Shown one piece after another: positions 10,206 to 21,339 of a stretch of 64,000 nt of DNA (positions are counted from its first letter, which is position 1; the number at the start of each line of letters is the position of its first letter). The notes below the pieces were generated by a model. It worked only from the letters and a program-made list of their open reading frames with translations, ran no database searches and was not told the DNA's origin. Source of the DNA: Apricaphanius iberus (Eukaryota; Chordata; Actinopteri; Cyprinodontiformes; Aphaniidae); assembly GCA_028564705.1 (NCBI GenBank), contig JAPXFQ010002423.1:434001-498000 (forward strand), read 5' to 3'. Position numbers and translations under genes: made by a program.

Positions 10206-10640
10206 CAAGAGGAGGAGCTTAATTGCTTAATGATTTCATAAAGGTTCATTTGGTGTAGCTCAAGGAATACAGACATTTTCTGTTCTATTCTCATGTTAGT
10301 GTTGATTGGGGATGACGTTGGTAGTGGGTTCCGTATTGAAGTATAGACTGAACGTCTGATTGTTAGAATCTTTTCAGTAAAAAAGTTAGGAAATTCATTG
10401 CTAGCCCAGGTGCAGTTAAGCTCAGAACTACTGTCATTGGGGGATTAGTTAGTCTCTTAATCTGCACATTATTAATATTTGTGAATGTTTTCAGAAAAGA
10501 ATGATTCCCTTGCATCTTTCAAAGCTAAATGGTATCTGTTCAGCCTGTTTTTGTAGATCTTTTAGTAGTGAACCTGAAGTTTAGTTTAGATAAACTGACA
10601 AGCTCCCTCCAAATTCTTCAAGTAAGGGTTTCGACTTCAG

Positions 10641-13600
10641 TTTAAGGTCCTTTTTTGATCTGAAGATCATTTTTCAGTGGCTTCACAGCTAACTCACATT
10701 AAATAATCACTAGTTAAGTTCTTGGTTGTGCAGGCCTTGCTGTGCAGGGTTTGTTTGAATGCTCCAGGTTATGAGTAATTTTAAATGATGATTAAATTAC
10801 TGCTTCTGTGGATTTGCGTCTCTTCAGCTCCCTTGTGATGGCCATGTTTTTTTTAATGCTGACTGCTGTAGGAGGAGCAGCCTTTCCTGGTCTCTCCTGA
10901 TCCCTAGTTCTCTTGCCTTATTTTTCATTCTTAATGTTTTTACTATTTCTTTTTTCTTAGTTACTTTATATACACAGCCTCCAGACTTACTGTAGGAGAC
11001 CAGATATTTTTGTTTGAATTACGTTTTAAGAACAAATTTAGCAGAAGGATTGACACATCAATATTGCCATTCATGTAAGAAATTAAAACCATTTTTTCCC
11101 TATGGCTTGAAACAAACAAACAAACAAAAAAAACAAAAAACAAAACTAAAACTTAAACTTAAAACCAACCAAGGTTATCCCAATCAACAAATACTCAAGT
11201 TAAAAAGAACTTACTGAATATAAACCATAAATAAAAAATAAACCATATTTTAGCAACGGAACACAATATTTCTCTAAACTGGTCTAATCTCTTGATTTGT
11301 TCATTTTAGGAATTCAGCTTTATCCCACAGTTGCCTTCAGTGAATAAACTAACTATTTTTCCCCCAACCAATCACACAACACAAAACAAAATGGTATTGC
11401 AAGCAAAACAGTTCTTTGGTAGCATGTTTATGAGGAAGTATGGATTTGGAGGGTTTCTTATAAGCATAGTCACTCATGGTTAGTCCCATTACTAGCTTCA
11501 TTGCTCTGAACAGCTGTGCCATTCACATTGACGCAGGAGCTCAACAAATTGAGAGAGGGTTTTTCTGGGAAATTGCATCATTGTCTGAATGATCCAGAAC
11601 AATATGACCTTAGCACACAATTCTAATTAGCAATCAGAAGCAGATGGTACATATCTTTATTTCACTTTTTGTGGCAATACTAAAAAAGAAATAGCAAAAA
11701 TATTGATATATTTTGTCCCAAAAGGTATTTAAGAAAAAATAATAAAACATGATTTGTTTGCTAATACCAGAGGCAGGCCAACCAAGCTTTCTATGTGGTT
11801 ACAGTTGGAAAGCACTCAACAGTTATGCATGATGACGCAGTCACATGTAATGGTAATGGAGTTTGCATCTTGTTTATTTTGATAGAACAAATACAACAAC
11901 TACAGGACTGACATTTTAGTTATTTGATGTGGTTATATGTAAGCACTTTCTCAAGCTAAAAAATGTGTTATTCTAATTAAAATAAAAAATTAAAAGCAGG
12001 ATGACAGTGTGTGTTCTTAGTAGCACATTGTTACCAGTGATTGATGGAGAAAGCTCTCAGATCTGTGAGACTGATTGTGGCAAAAGATGAAGAGAGTGGA
12101 AGAGGCGCATAGGGACAGAGGTAGCAAGACTACACCAGTGACCCTTGGCTGAGCTTTCTCACTGCTTGCCCCAGCGGAAATGTGGGAGGGTGGGGGGAAG
12201 CTGTCTCAAAGAAAGCAGTAACACTGAAAAGCGGGAAAGAGAGGAAAGCAGCCGGAAACCACTGGAAAATAGAGGAAAATAGGTGGGTTTGAAACAGTAT
12301 GAGCAAGACACAGTGTGCAAGCGTGATTACTGGTTTGGGTTTACCAAAACATCACTTAACCAATTAATTGAGAATAGTCCACTTAAGGTCATAGACAAAA
12401 GGCTAAGCAGAGGTTCCACTAGGCAAAGCCAACACAATTAAGTTCAAAATATACATCCAACCTGCTTTTGTGCATTTCAGTGGTACTTTTGACCTTCTAT
12501 GACTGGCCTACACCCCAAAGAAAGTTAAACACTATAAAATACCTTTATCACCCTCTATCCTCACAAAAATCTGTTTATTTCACTTTCATCATATTACCAT
12601 ACTACTGTAGTCTTTATCTTGTAGGTTCAATTTCTCATGTTTATAATATGTTATACTGTTATTAGTTAGAATCACATGATCTTCAAAGTTAGCCCAATGC
12701 ATAACTTGGTTTCAAACATTTTGAAATGTTGCCCTCATCCTGAGCATTTGTTAACATAAGTCCTGGGAGTAATTTCTTCTGAATAATTTAAACTTATTTT
12801 GTTCAGACACTAAGACACTAAAAACTAACCAAAAATCTGTTTTTTTTTTATTATTATTTGCGAGACACATTGTAATAAAAAAAATTTGTGTGTATGCTTC
12901 AAGGATTCTTCAACATCTGGAAACATTAATTAGCTTGGTAACTATGTTTGCTTGTCTTAAATCCATTTTAGTAGATATTAACAATTTTAAGGAGTATATA
13001 ACAGATTATTATAGATATACTATAATTTAGATATAGATATTATAGATACTTCATGAGAAAACCCTGGTAAACTCAGTGTGGAATAGAAAAAAAACCCCAA
13101 AGGCCTATCCTTTATATACATTAACTTGAAAGGCAGGCAGGCTGGTAAAATACACCACTGGTGTATTTTTGCATATATTTTTGTAGTTTGAGTAGAACAA
13201 TATTTTATGTTTGTATCAGCTAGGTCAGTTCATTAACGTTCTTACATTTCAACTGAAATAAAACCTTTATGTTTACCCAGTGCATGAGAGGTCTAGCTGG
13301 AGTTCCTTTCCAGGGTAGAAAACTTTATTATAGCAAGTTCATTTGTACAAGATCAAAGACTCAAATGATTCAAAAGAAAGGAAGGAAGAAAAAAGAAAAG
13401 AAAAAAAAAGCTTTGGAATCAGTGATCGATGAGCTGGCTTTATTTGACTTCAGAGAGTCTGAGAGTCACTCGGGCTTGGTTTTGGCAGTTTCTTTGCTCT
13501 TTCGGTGGCGGAGGCAAAACACGTGATGTGCCTTAGCTCTACCCCTGCTGTTACAAACAAAAACATAAAAACAATGCAGCTTTGTTTCCGTCTGGCGCGC

Positions 13601-14440
13601 CACCTCATTGGTTATTTTTTGCTGTTCGCCACATTTTATGCCCTTTTCAAGTCCTTTGGAATTCTTTTTTTTATTGGTTGACTTGTTTTGTATAAAGTAC
13701 CCAATCATCACCGAGCAAAAGAATTCAGGATTCTTTCCTCCCCTTTCTTTTGTCAGGATGTGCGTGCTGGGAATGTCTATGGCTTCTCATATCAGAGGTC
13801 ATGTAAATTCAGCTTTTAAACCAAGTGATTTTGGCATGTTTCTTTATTCTGTTTCTGAGAAATGAGGCACATTGTGACTTAATCAGGCAACTAATGATTT
13901 GAACAAAAAAAAACAAAGCAGTTTTTGGGTCTCTGGGCATGAAAAAGGTTGCAATCTATCACTCACTTTCACTCATGACTAAGGCATGTTCCAGCTGAAA
14001 GGCGGAAAACTTATTTTGGTGTTTGATGACCAAGCCAACTAACACAGACAAAACAAGTAGCTAGTTAAGAGTTTTTTTTCTCTACATTAATCTATTCAAA
14101 CAGTATCAAAATAATTAAGTCAGTTTTTTTATTGTTGCATCAACATTTTTATGCACTAAGTAGACATTAGGTTTAAATATTAAAGGTTTGGCAATCCATC
14201 AGTGTTCCAAGTTGAAATTACAGATCATCTTTTTTTCTAACTTGAAAGAGTTAATCTAGATTTTGTAGCCTGAGACTATGGTGAAATTTCACCCAAAAAT
14301 TCAAGTCGGTGATTTAGGCCCAAGTTTACAATGAATTATTTTAAAGTTTTCAAATCCTATCAACACACGTTGATAGGATATGACAAAAAATGAACAAAAA
14401 TTGTAATTCTGCTATTCAGACTGTCAAAAAAACTCATATG
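10641..14440. other. Non-coding stretch
   Basis: About 3.8 kb without a recognisable gene or transposon. Minus-strand bases 10800-10920 could be a further degraded piece of the LINE. Poly(A/T) tracts and an AAAGG-type purine run (about 13375-13415) are present. Short frames at 12468-12665, 13269-13526 and 13608-13865 show no domain. Confidence 0.35.
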
Positions 14441-15026
14441 GGCAGAAATGCCAGATTTGAGGTGCATTTGGCTCCAATGTGAAAATGCGCAAAATAGGAT
14501 GTCTCATATTTTAACACAAACCAAAACCCAGGAAGAACATGACTGCTATATAGTCATCACTATGTTGTGTCAGTGTGCAGATCTCAGCCGCATTGATATG
14601 GAAATAATCACAAGGGGGACAGGAGAGTGTGTTTTTCAAATTGGAGCAGAGCGGCAGGGCCGCTGGAAGTATATATTGACCAATATGCTTATTGACTCAC
14701 ACTGAAAAATTGCACAGGACGAATTATTTATTTATTTTATTTTCATTTCAGTTTGGGTTTTTTTTTAGTGTGTGTATGTGTGTGGACAACGCAAATTTTC
14801 TGTGTCAGCAGTGCGAAATAGTGCACGGGCACAGCTCAGAAAGAATAGTGTGTGTGTGAGTAACATCTGTTTTTGTGTGGTGTCTCTCAATAGATACTGA
14901 ACATGGTAGGAGCACAGCGGGTATATATGTGATTTTTTTTTTTATCATTGTGTGTGCAGTCTGAAGCTCTTCTGACCATTTTTAAATCCTTTCGTGTAAA
15001 CCAGGCCTAAGGGGAGTGGTTCCTGA
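14441..15026. other. GT-rich leader upstream of env, no gag or pol
   Basis: Contains 'gtgtgtgtatgtgtgtgg'-type tracts and a short frame at 14448-14705 without retroviral similarity. No LTR, primer site, gag or pol sequence was recognised upstream of the env gene. Confidence 0.35.
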
Positions 15027-15032
15027 AGGCTG

Positions 15033-16040
15033 GTGCCAGGTTGTACAAAATCAATTAATGTGATCATCCCCAGAGCAAAAAGGCCAAAGTTAACAACAGA
15101 TAAACTTTGGGAAGCTAATCAAAATAGCTGGTATTTATGGGCATGGTATACAGCAAGAGAAATGACTTCCAAAGAATGTATTATATGTTCTGGCTCACCA
15201 AGAATTCCTCCAATTGCAATTCCAGAAAAATATACTTTTGAGGAATGTGCTTCAGTACAAAAACAAACTTGTAAATTAGGAGAATTCAACAATGCAAGTG
15301 GTACACCATTATTTTTCAGATTTTCCATGTGTGGAATTAAATGCAGATTACTCTATGGGTCGAGAAGAATTCATAATTATTTAGACGAACATAGAGGTTA
15401 CAAAATAGGAGATAAATGTGCAGAATTTAACATTTCAACAGCACAAAATGGTCCTCCAACTACGTATAAAGTAGACTATGATGCTGAATATGAATGTTTT
15501 GCTAGCGTAGGCTTCTCTGAGAGTGAAGGAACCTTGATGGGTAACACAACAGTCAACTGTAAGGTAACTTGGGTTCTATCATGGTTTCCACATGCTAACG
15601 TGACACCTATTTTTGTTACCACACCAGTTTGGTATGAAAAACCTGAACCCCTGAGTCAGACCTGTGATAATACGACTATGACACTCCCTCCTCTATACTT
15701 TCTGAGTGAACAAACTTGGGCAATAGCAGATAGTTATTTTATGTGTGGAGATGACATCCTAAGAAACACTTTGCCACCACGATGGATAGGTTTGTGCACC
15801 ATGGTAAGATTGAAAATACCTTTCACAATGTTGTATGAAGGTGTGAATGAGATAATTAACCTTGATCGTTTGAATGCTAATCCTAGAGTAAAGAGACAGT
15901 ATGTGCCAGATCAGAGTGTTTATCTTGATATAATAGGACAACCTAAAGGAATTCCAAATGAATTCAAGGCAAGACATGAAATAAAAGCAGGATTTGAGTC
16001 AATAATTCCTCAGATTACCATAAATAAGAATGTAGAATGA
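15033..16040 (+). CDS. env: Env upstream ORF: surface subunit and start of TM subunit
   Basis: This 335-codon open segment (GTG start shown; no ATG at the start) covers the Cys-rich surface subunit, the furin-type site and about 47 residues of the TM subunit before the TGA. If translated alone it would give a soluble surface protein lacking a membrane anchor, a form sometimes found for truncated env genes that act as receptor-interference factors. That function is inference only. Confidence 0.6.
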   Translation: MPGCTKSINVIIPRAKRPKLTTDKLWEANQNSWYLWAWYTAREMTSKECIICSGSPRIPPIAIPEKYTFEECASVQKQTCKLGEFNNASGTPLFFRFSMCGIKCRLLYGSRRIHNYLDEHRGYKIGDKCAEFNISTAQNGPPTTYKVDYDAEYECFASVGFSESEGTLMGNTTVNCKVTWVLSWFPHANVTPIFVTTPVWYEKPEPLSQTCDNTTMTLPPLYFLSEQTWAIADSYFMCGDDILRNTLPPRWIGLCTMVRLKIPFTMLYEGVNEIINLDRLNANPRVKRQYVPDQSVYLDIIGQPKGIPNEFKARHEIKAGFESIIPQITINKNVE

Positions 16041-16100
16041 ATTAATTATATTTATTATAATCAACAGCGAATCCTTAATTATACTGGAGATGCTCTTGGA

Positions 16101-16586
16101 ATGTTAGGTCAACAATTACATGAGACTAGTAAGATGACTCTACAAAATCGACAGGCTTTGGACTGGCTGTTGGCAGATAAAGGAGGACTCTGCGAATTAT
16201 TTCAAGATACAGAATGTTGCACGTATATTCCATCACACACTTCTAACGAAGGATCCTTTACTGCCGCAATGACAAAACTTAGGGCACTTAGAGAAGAACT
16301 TAGTTTGAATGCTGGGAAGAATGACTGGTCTGGGGGGTGGTTAGACCTAAATTTAGGAGATTGGAAAGCAATGCTAATTAAGGTGGCAATTAGTGCGACC
16401 ATAGTTCTAATTGTAATTTTCTTATTGACATGTCTCGTCATACCTGTGGTGAGGAGAGTATGGACAAGGACACTGATCAAACAGATGAACCTGGCTGCTG
16501 CAACCCAGCTGATCCAGTTGGAAGTGATCGCAATGAACAATCCTTCTGCCCCCAACATGTCTAAGTATCTAAGCCAAGACTGTTAA
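16101..16586 (+). CDS. env: Env downstream ORF: TM ectodomain, membrane span, tail
   Basis: 161 codons in the same frame as the upstream segment, with an ATG at 16101 by chance inside the TM domain. It contains the disulfide-bonded loop (CX7CC), a Trp-rich pre-membrane stretch (WSGGWLDLNLGDW), a membrane helix of about 25 residues and a short tail. It has no signal peptide and is best read as the remainder of the interrupted gene. Confidence 0.65.
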   Translation: MLGQQLHETSKMTLQNRQALDWLLADKGGLCELFQDTECCTYIPSHTSNEGSFTAAMTKLRALREELSLNAGKNDWSGGWLDLNLGDWKAMLIKVAISATIVLIVIFLLTCLVIPVVRRVWTRTLIKQMNLAAATQLIQLEVIAMNNPSAPNMSKYLSQDC

Positions 16587-17314
16587 ACAAGCTCAATTTA
16601 GTGCTTTCTGACTACAAGTCCCCTCCAGGACACCATCACCTCATCACCCCTTCATCCCTCATCGTAACCTTCAAGAAGGATTTATACTCTTACTCTATTC
16701 ATTGTGTTCATTATATGTGGACTATCGAGACTGTTTAACACCATATCGATCATACCTTCCCGGGATGGACAAGATCAACATTTTCTCATCTGTTATATGT
16801 TATGTGTTTCATATGTTATTTCTAGTATGTTACAACAAATAAGCCAGCTGGTAATTTGAATTTATAACTAAGTTGAATGTTTTAATGTTTACATTTATTC
16901 TCATTTGTGCCATTTACTCTCACTTGTGTCAGACTTATTAAGGATTGCATTTAATCACATTTTGGTAATACTATATTAAGGATTATGCCTCATGTCGCTT
17001 GAAGGTCCGGTGGACCGTAAGGTTGTCGCCTGGCCGGAGGGGCAGTGGGATAATTTTCCCTGTTCTTGTAGCGACAGGTTTTTGATCCCACACAACGGAC
17101 CACAACTGACATAGGTTTGATTGTTACTCACCATTACTTTGGACACGTGTGATCCTGCATAAGTCCCATTATAATGTTACTTTTATGTGTCTGTCATATG
17201 CCTATTTACCACAGTATATCCTACCATATTGATGTTTACTTACCATATAATACTCATATTAACTGCATTTATAGGTAGCTAATTAGTGATGCCTAATGGC
17301 ATCAAACCGGGGAA
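16587..17314 (+). other. Sequence between env and the putative 3' LTR
   Basis: Non-coding sequence after the env stop, consistent with a retroviral 3' untranslated region. It contains a GC-richer patch at about 16990-17110 ('ggtccggtggaccgtaag' and 'ggccggaggggcagtggg') that forms small inverted repeats (GGTCC/GGACC). Confidence 0.35.
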
Positions 17315-17650
17315 TGTAGAAGCCAAAATTTGGGCCTGCGTGGCACGTGTAATCAACACGTGCATCAATTCTGAGAAGCTGAGAAGATGTACGTGGTACT
17401 TCCACGAAAGACTTGTCATTAAGCGATTCTAGGAAATGTTTTGTTCCCAGCTTTTCTGGCCTCTTCAGAACCAGACAATTAGGCGCCTTCAAGATAAACT
17501 AATATCAAGCCGCTGGCCAAGAACACCAGATGTTTCCCGTAAGTGACGCAGTGATCAAGTATAAAAGATAGGGCTCCTTTTAGAGGGGAAGAGGGTTTTA
17601 GTTGGTCTGGCTGGGATCTCAGCGTGGACGTCTGCTCAGAGATAAGGTAT
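17315..17650 (+). repeat. Putative ERV LTR promoter region (U3/R), right end undefined
   Basis: Starts TGTAGAAGCC directly after a purine-rich AACCGGGGAA, the layout of a polypurine tract followed by an LTR. A TATAAAA box lies at 17560-17566 and a consensus splice donor (AAG|GTATGT) at 17647. No matching copy upstream of env was found, so the LTR call rests on position and motifs only. Its 3' boundary could lie anywhere to about 18395. Confidence 0.4.
17560..17566 (+). promoter_or_regulatory. TATA box
   Basis: TATAAAA followed about 80 bases later by a strong splice donor. It fits an LTR or LTR-derived promoter that produces a spliced leader. Confidence 0.5.
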
Positions 17651-18460
17651 GTCAATTGTTAATAGACAATGGATATAGAATGTTAGATATCGAGGTTAGA
17701 TGTTCTCGCTCTTATGCTTGGTAACATGGGCAATCCTAGCTCAAGTGTTTCCCAGAAATTAATTCTTAAGATATCTGAAACCTTGTCCTTTCCTTCCTTG
17801 TCAGCCTCTGCACCGCTCCCACTGGTAATCATCCATCATCCTCACCTCAGTTGCCATTATTATACCTCCTCCAATCCACCTCTATGTTGGACTAACCGTA
17901 AGACTTTTGTTGGGTCTAGCAATAATATTCGCCTCTCCAAGTCATTTGTAAGGGGAGAAACTGCCCGATTGCTGACCCCTCTCAGGTGCGCGTGCTGGTC
18001 GTTCGTATCTCCCAGAACCCCGTTCATTGCAAACAAAACTTCATCAGAGCACTGGTTGGCCGCCAGCCGTCCCCCTTTTTCTCTCTTTCCTCATCCAACC
18101 AAGTGGATTAACCTTTTTCCTTTTATGTTGCTTTCGAAAAAGGACTTTTCCTGAAATCCATCAACACTGACTTCAAAGTAAGATCATTCCATTTATTGTT
18201 GAAAATCTGGGTTTGGAGCAAAATCTAGAATATATCTATGCATGCATGTTTCTTTGAACATTTTGTTACTTATTGATGTGTTAAAGTTACTGTGTTTCTT
18301 GTATTAGTAAGCAAGCAGTGTGTGATTGTGTTTGATTTGCTGTGATCTCTGTGTTAAGCCACAAACCGGAGAATTTCCAAGAAACGAGCGTTACAGACGT
18401 AGACTGGCCTTACTCTTTGTTTCAATTCATAGTTCTTTGTTTGCCAAAAGCTAAGTTAGT
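17651..18460. other. Non-coding stretch after the LTR-like promoter
   Basis: Includes an open frame at 17714-18154 with no known domain. It may be R-U5 or leader sequence, or host DNA. Nothing else recognised. Confidence 0.3.
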
Positions 18461-18465
18461 GATAA

Positions 18466-18760
18466 GAGCCACGTGGTAAAAAAGACCACGTGATCAATTA
18501 AAACCCCCACAGTCTGGTTTGCTCGTCCACGTTTGTACGCCGCGTACATGTGCGCATACGTGTTAGGGCGGGAGCGCATTCAGGAAATTCCCCGGGTGAC
18601 GTGATCGTTGATACTTCCGTTGATCCGCCATGTTTGAAGCTTTGTTTACGTAGCATGTAGCCTAGCCATTTAGCTTAGCCGTTAGCGAGGACCTAATTAG
18701 CCGAGAGTGAATTCAGTAGTTGTTTTGTGTAGAAAATTTGGTTATTAAAGTTGTTAAACT
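18466..18760 (+). promoter_or_regulatory. CpG-rich promoter-like segment with paired E-boxes
   Basis: Two CACGTG E-boxes (18470-18475 and 18487-18492) form an inverted repeat. They are followed by CpG-bearing sequence with GTGACGTGATC (CRE-like) near 18597 and a CGCCATGTTTGAAG (YY1-like) motif near 18627. CpG density stands out from the AT-rich surroundings. No TATA box or adjoining coding exon was recognised. Confidence 0.4.
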
Positions 18761-20605
18761 GAATCAAATCTCCTTACTTCTTTTATTGAGTGTGTTTGAT
18801 TCATTGCTAAGGGGCTCACCCTTCAGACAAATTATATCTGCTCACCATAGCAACCTGCTATTTGACAAATACAGTTAATTCTGAGAAATACATTTTTACC
18901 GGGTTAATTCCAGGTTGGTGCCCCAATAACAAATCATTTAGAGGAATAATAAATTAATTATTCATGCATTATTATATTAATATTCCCAATATAGCCAGAT
19001 ATACAATGACCTTCTTTAATAAACAACACTTTGAAATGAGTAAAATTTACTCCAGATTCCCCTGTCTTAATATTGTTTTTCTCATCCTTCTCGAGCCCAG
19101 AACCAAAACCTGTACCCACTTTTCTTTGTTTTCCCACTTATCTTATTAATTAATTTTATAATAAAACCGTTTCTGTCTGATGTCGGGAATTGTTGCCTAT
19201 ATTAGAGTAAAAAACAAACAAACATGTCGAATCCATTTTATTTTCGAAGAATAAAAGCTAAAGGCGTGGATACACCTGTGAATATAAACCCATTGTTTTA
19301 AAAAAAGGAACTAGAGGTAAAAATGTATGTGCCACTAATGCTTATTCTTTGGGAATTACAATGTATTGTAATTGTCGAAGTAAATTGTATTTAATTTTCA
19401 TACTTTTCAGATACTCAGATGGAAGTCTTGTACATGTTATATTCTCTGTTGAGCTTCACTGTTTTTCAAGAAAAGCAGTTTGCATAGAAAGCTATCAGAT
19501 TTTTTTAAATCTAATGTCATGTAAGATGAAAGGAGTCTATTTTGAGCTAAGGCCTTCTCAGACTAGCTGTTATCTTTAGCCTCCGGGACCAGCTAATCTG
19601 GATTTACAAAATAAAAACACTATGGGAGTCTACTCCAGCCAAGACATTAACTGTTTATATCCTTGTAAGAGTGCATATGCATTAAGTTAATTTTACAGAT
19701 GACAAGTTTTGTTTTCTGACCTAACACATATCAGAACTTAAAAAAGTTACAAAAAATGACATTATTAAGACTTTGCAAATGTACATATGAAGACAAGTTC
19801 ACTTAAACTCTTGTTTACTTGGACATCAACTATATTATATATTACAGTTAAAACAAAAGATGAAAAAAATGTAATTGATGAATAATTTGTAAAAACAAAT
19901 TAAGTTAAATTGGAAGTTTAGAAAGGTTTCCTCTTTATACAGAGGATCTTTCCTCTTTTTACATAGGGTGACTCACCCAGTTTTACAGCAAGCATTTAGG
20001 ATCCTGAGGATTTTATTAGTCTAGAAAGGCTTCCTTTAAGCACAGAGTTCAGGTAAATCCAACTGAATCATCAGTTAGAAGCTATGACGTGTAAGCATGT
20101 TGGGTAGTCTTTTTCCTGTGTTAATGAACCCATATGATGCAGTTGATCAGAGTACTGGAGAAAAAAAAAACACGTTAGATCTTTTTTTTTCATGTAACTA
20201 GTTTAATACTTTTGAGAGCCAACTACATCAAACTACGAGGCAGAATACTTATCTGCTAAACTCCCTGGAAGTTGAGCTGCTGAATCTCCAGCAATAAATC
20301 TTTCTCAAAACATGTTTTTTGAACCGAAAGCATATAAAAGAATAACCAAATACTGCACTTTAACCATAAATACAGTACAAAGCCAACAATTTAGGCCCCT
20401 AACCACTAATGCGCGCAAACATTGTATGGATGTCAAAGGTCACAATTGTAGTGTTGCTTGTTTCATGCTTAGTCACATTTTTAGTCATAAAAAAACAATA
20501 TGTCAAATACAGAAGCACTGGTTTTATGAGGTTTGACAATGAGCAAGTGGCATTAGAAAGCTTTGAAAACAACATGACTGGAATTTTAGCCATCGGTGTA
20601 GCTTA
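18761..20605. other. AT-rich non-coding stretch
   Basis: No gene, repeat family or transposon terminus recognised; short frames at 18964-19149, 19349-19579 and 20312-20536 carry no domain. Confidence 0.35.
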
Positions 20606-20708
20606 TCACCATCAGTGCTAAATAGCTGAATGACTGAATATAGGGCAAAGCGCTTTGGAGTCCTTTGGACTAGATAAGGCGTCATACAAGAACAGGCAAT
20701 TTATCATG
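20606..20708 (+). repeat. SINE-like 3' fragment
   Basis: Contains 'gcaaagcgctttggagtcc' and 'aagaacaggcaatttatcat', matching the 3' half of the copy at 61767-61936 ('gcgctttggggtcc', 'tacaggccatttaccattta'). Confidence 0.5.
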
Positions 20709-21252
20709 ACAGAAGGATGCAACTAGAACTAGCCTATCATCTACAAATTAGATGTTGATTGAGCAGGAGACAGAACTGAACTGATCTCATTTGTTGGAGT
20801 GTATATAGCTGCATTTGCACTTCACTGAAACTTCAGTGTAGTTTTACCAGACCTTCCTATTTTGTGTTTGTCTTCACTTCACCAGACCATCCTGACAGAG
20901 CCCTTTTTGGGATGATGTTTGAAACCAACTGAGTACCTGCCTTGTGGTATATACTCTGAAATTGCCTTGTAGTCGCTGGGCAGAAACTGTGATTAAATAA
21001 TGTTGATTGATTATAACTTAAAGTGAAATGAGCAGATGTCCCTGAACAACCAGTTTTGTAAAACTGGAAGAGTTGCTGGGAATATCGGCTCCAGTGAGGG
21101 TCCTCCATTGAGAGACTAGGCTTAGCCTTGGAAATGATTTACTTATAATTACTCACCACTATATATCAAAGAAATTTGACCTGTGCAGTGTATACCTACC
21201 ACGTGCCCGATGATTGCTGGACCCCTGCAATGTTGCATACAACAGTAGACGG
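20709..21252. other. Non-coding stretch
   Basis: No feature recognised; ends at the (TA)n microsatellite. Confidence 0.35.

Positions 21253-21328
<76 letters not shown>
21253..21328. repeat. (TA)n microsatellite
   Basis: About 38 TA dinucleotides with one G interruption near 21266. It directly abuts a Tc1-like terminal region; TA is the target of Tc1 elements, so slippage at the duplicated target is a plausible origin. Confidence 0.9.
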
Positions 21329-21330
<2 letters not shown>

Positions 21331-21339
21331 TGAACTCAA

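Larger units (their letters stand above)
8586..10640 (-). mobile_element. Decayed L2-like LINE, internally deleted and interrupted
   Basis: On the minus strand, 9868-9540 encodes an RT amino-terminal block (KTAVIKPLKKNN, NYRPISNLPYINKII, then SGFGAHHSTKAALVKGFNDI with stops). About 9450-9041 encodes the carboxy end (LQLNQNAAALILTRIKKVEH, SLHWLPVAQRIDFKILLLVY, IWNKLPDNCKAAESLGSFKS). The RT core between them, with the catalytic Asp motifs, is deleted, so the copy is dead. Upstream, about 10560-10230 gives degraded LINE-like sequence (NRLNRYHLALKDARESFF). An unrelated AT-rich insert appears to interrupt it near 9890-10205. The 3' end is the AAGGCAAGGCAAG tail at about 8586. A second 3' end of this family is at 39868-40176. 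Clade assignment to L2 is from remembered family features. Confidence 0.75.
15027..16586 (+). pseudogene. Endogenous retrovirus env gene, gamma-type, split by one in-frame stop
   Basis: A single frame runs from about 15027 to 16586, broken only by TGA at 16038-16040; the frame on both sides is the same, so there is no indel. Numbering from GTG 15033, the surface part has a CXXC motif (Cys49-Cys52) and five N-X-S/T sites. A basic RVKR furin-type site follows at residues 285-288 (15885-15896). The transmembrane subunit has an LQNRQALDWLLADKGG heptad/immunosuppressive-like segment, a paired cysteine motif spaced CX7CC (16191-16220), a hydrophobic membrane span (about 16380-16455) and a cytoplasmic tail of roughly 45 residues. 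No signal peptide or ATG is visible at the start, so the N terminus may lie in an upstream exon or be lost. No gag or pol is recognised nearby. The role in life is membrane fusion at virus entry; here the stop falls at the start of the TM ectodomain, just after the fusion region. Whether this is a decaying insertion or an old captured env is unresolved. Confidence 0.82.

Noticed and set aside
13269..13526. 85-codon frame ending in a Lys-rich run
   Set aside because: The Lys run comes from an A-rich purine tract; no homology or splice sites.
17714..18154. 146-codon frame after the putative LTR
   Set aside because: No domain, no retroviral similarity, unremarkable composition; likely chance.
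18896..18935. Primer-binding-site-like TTGGTGCCCCAATAAC after the LTR-like region
   Set aside because: It does not match a full tRNA 3' end, and a primer site is not expected after a 3' LTR; no gag follows.
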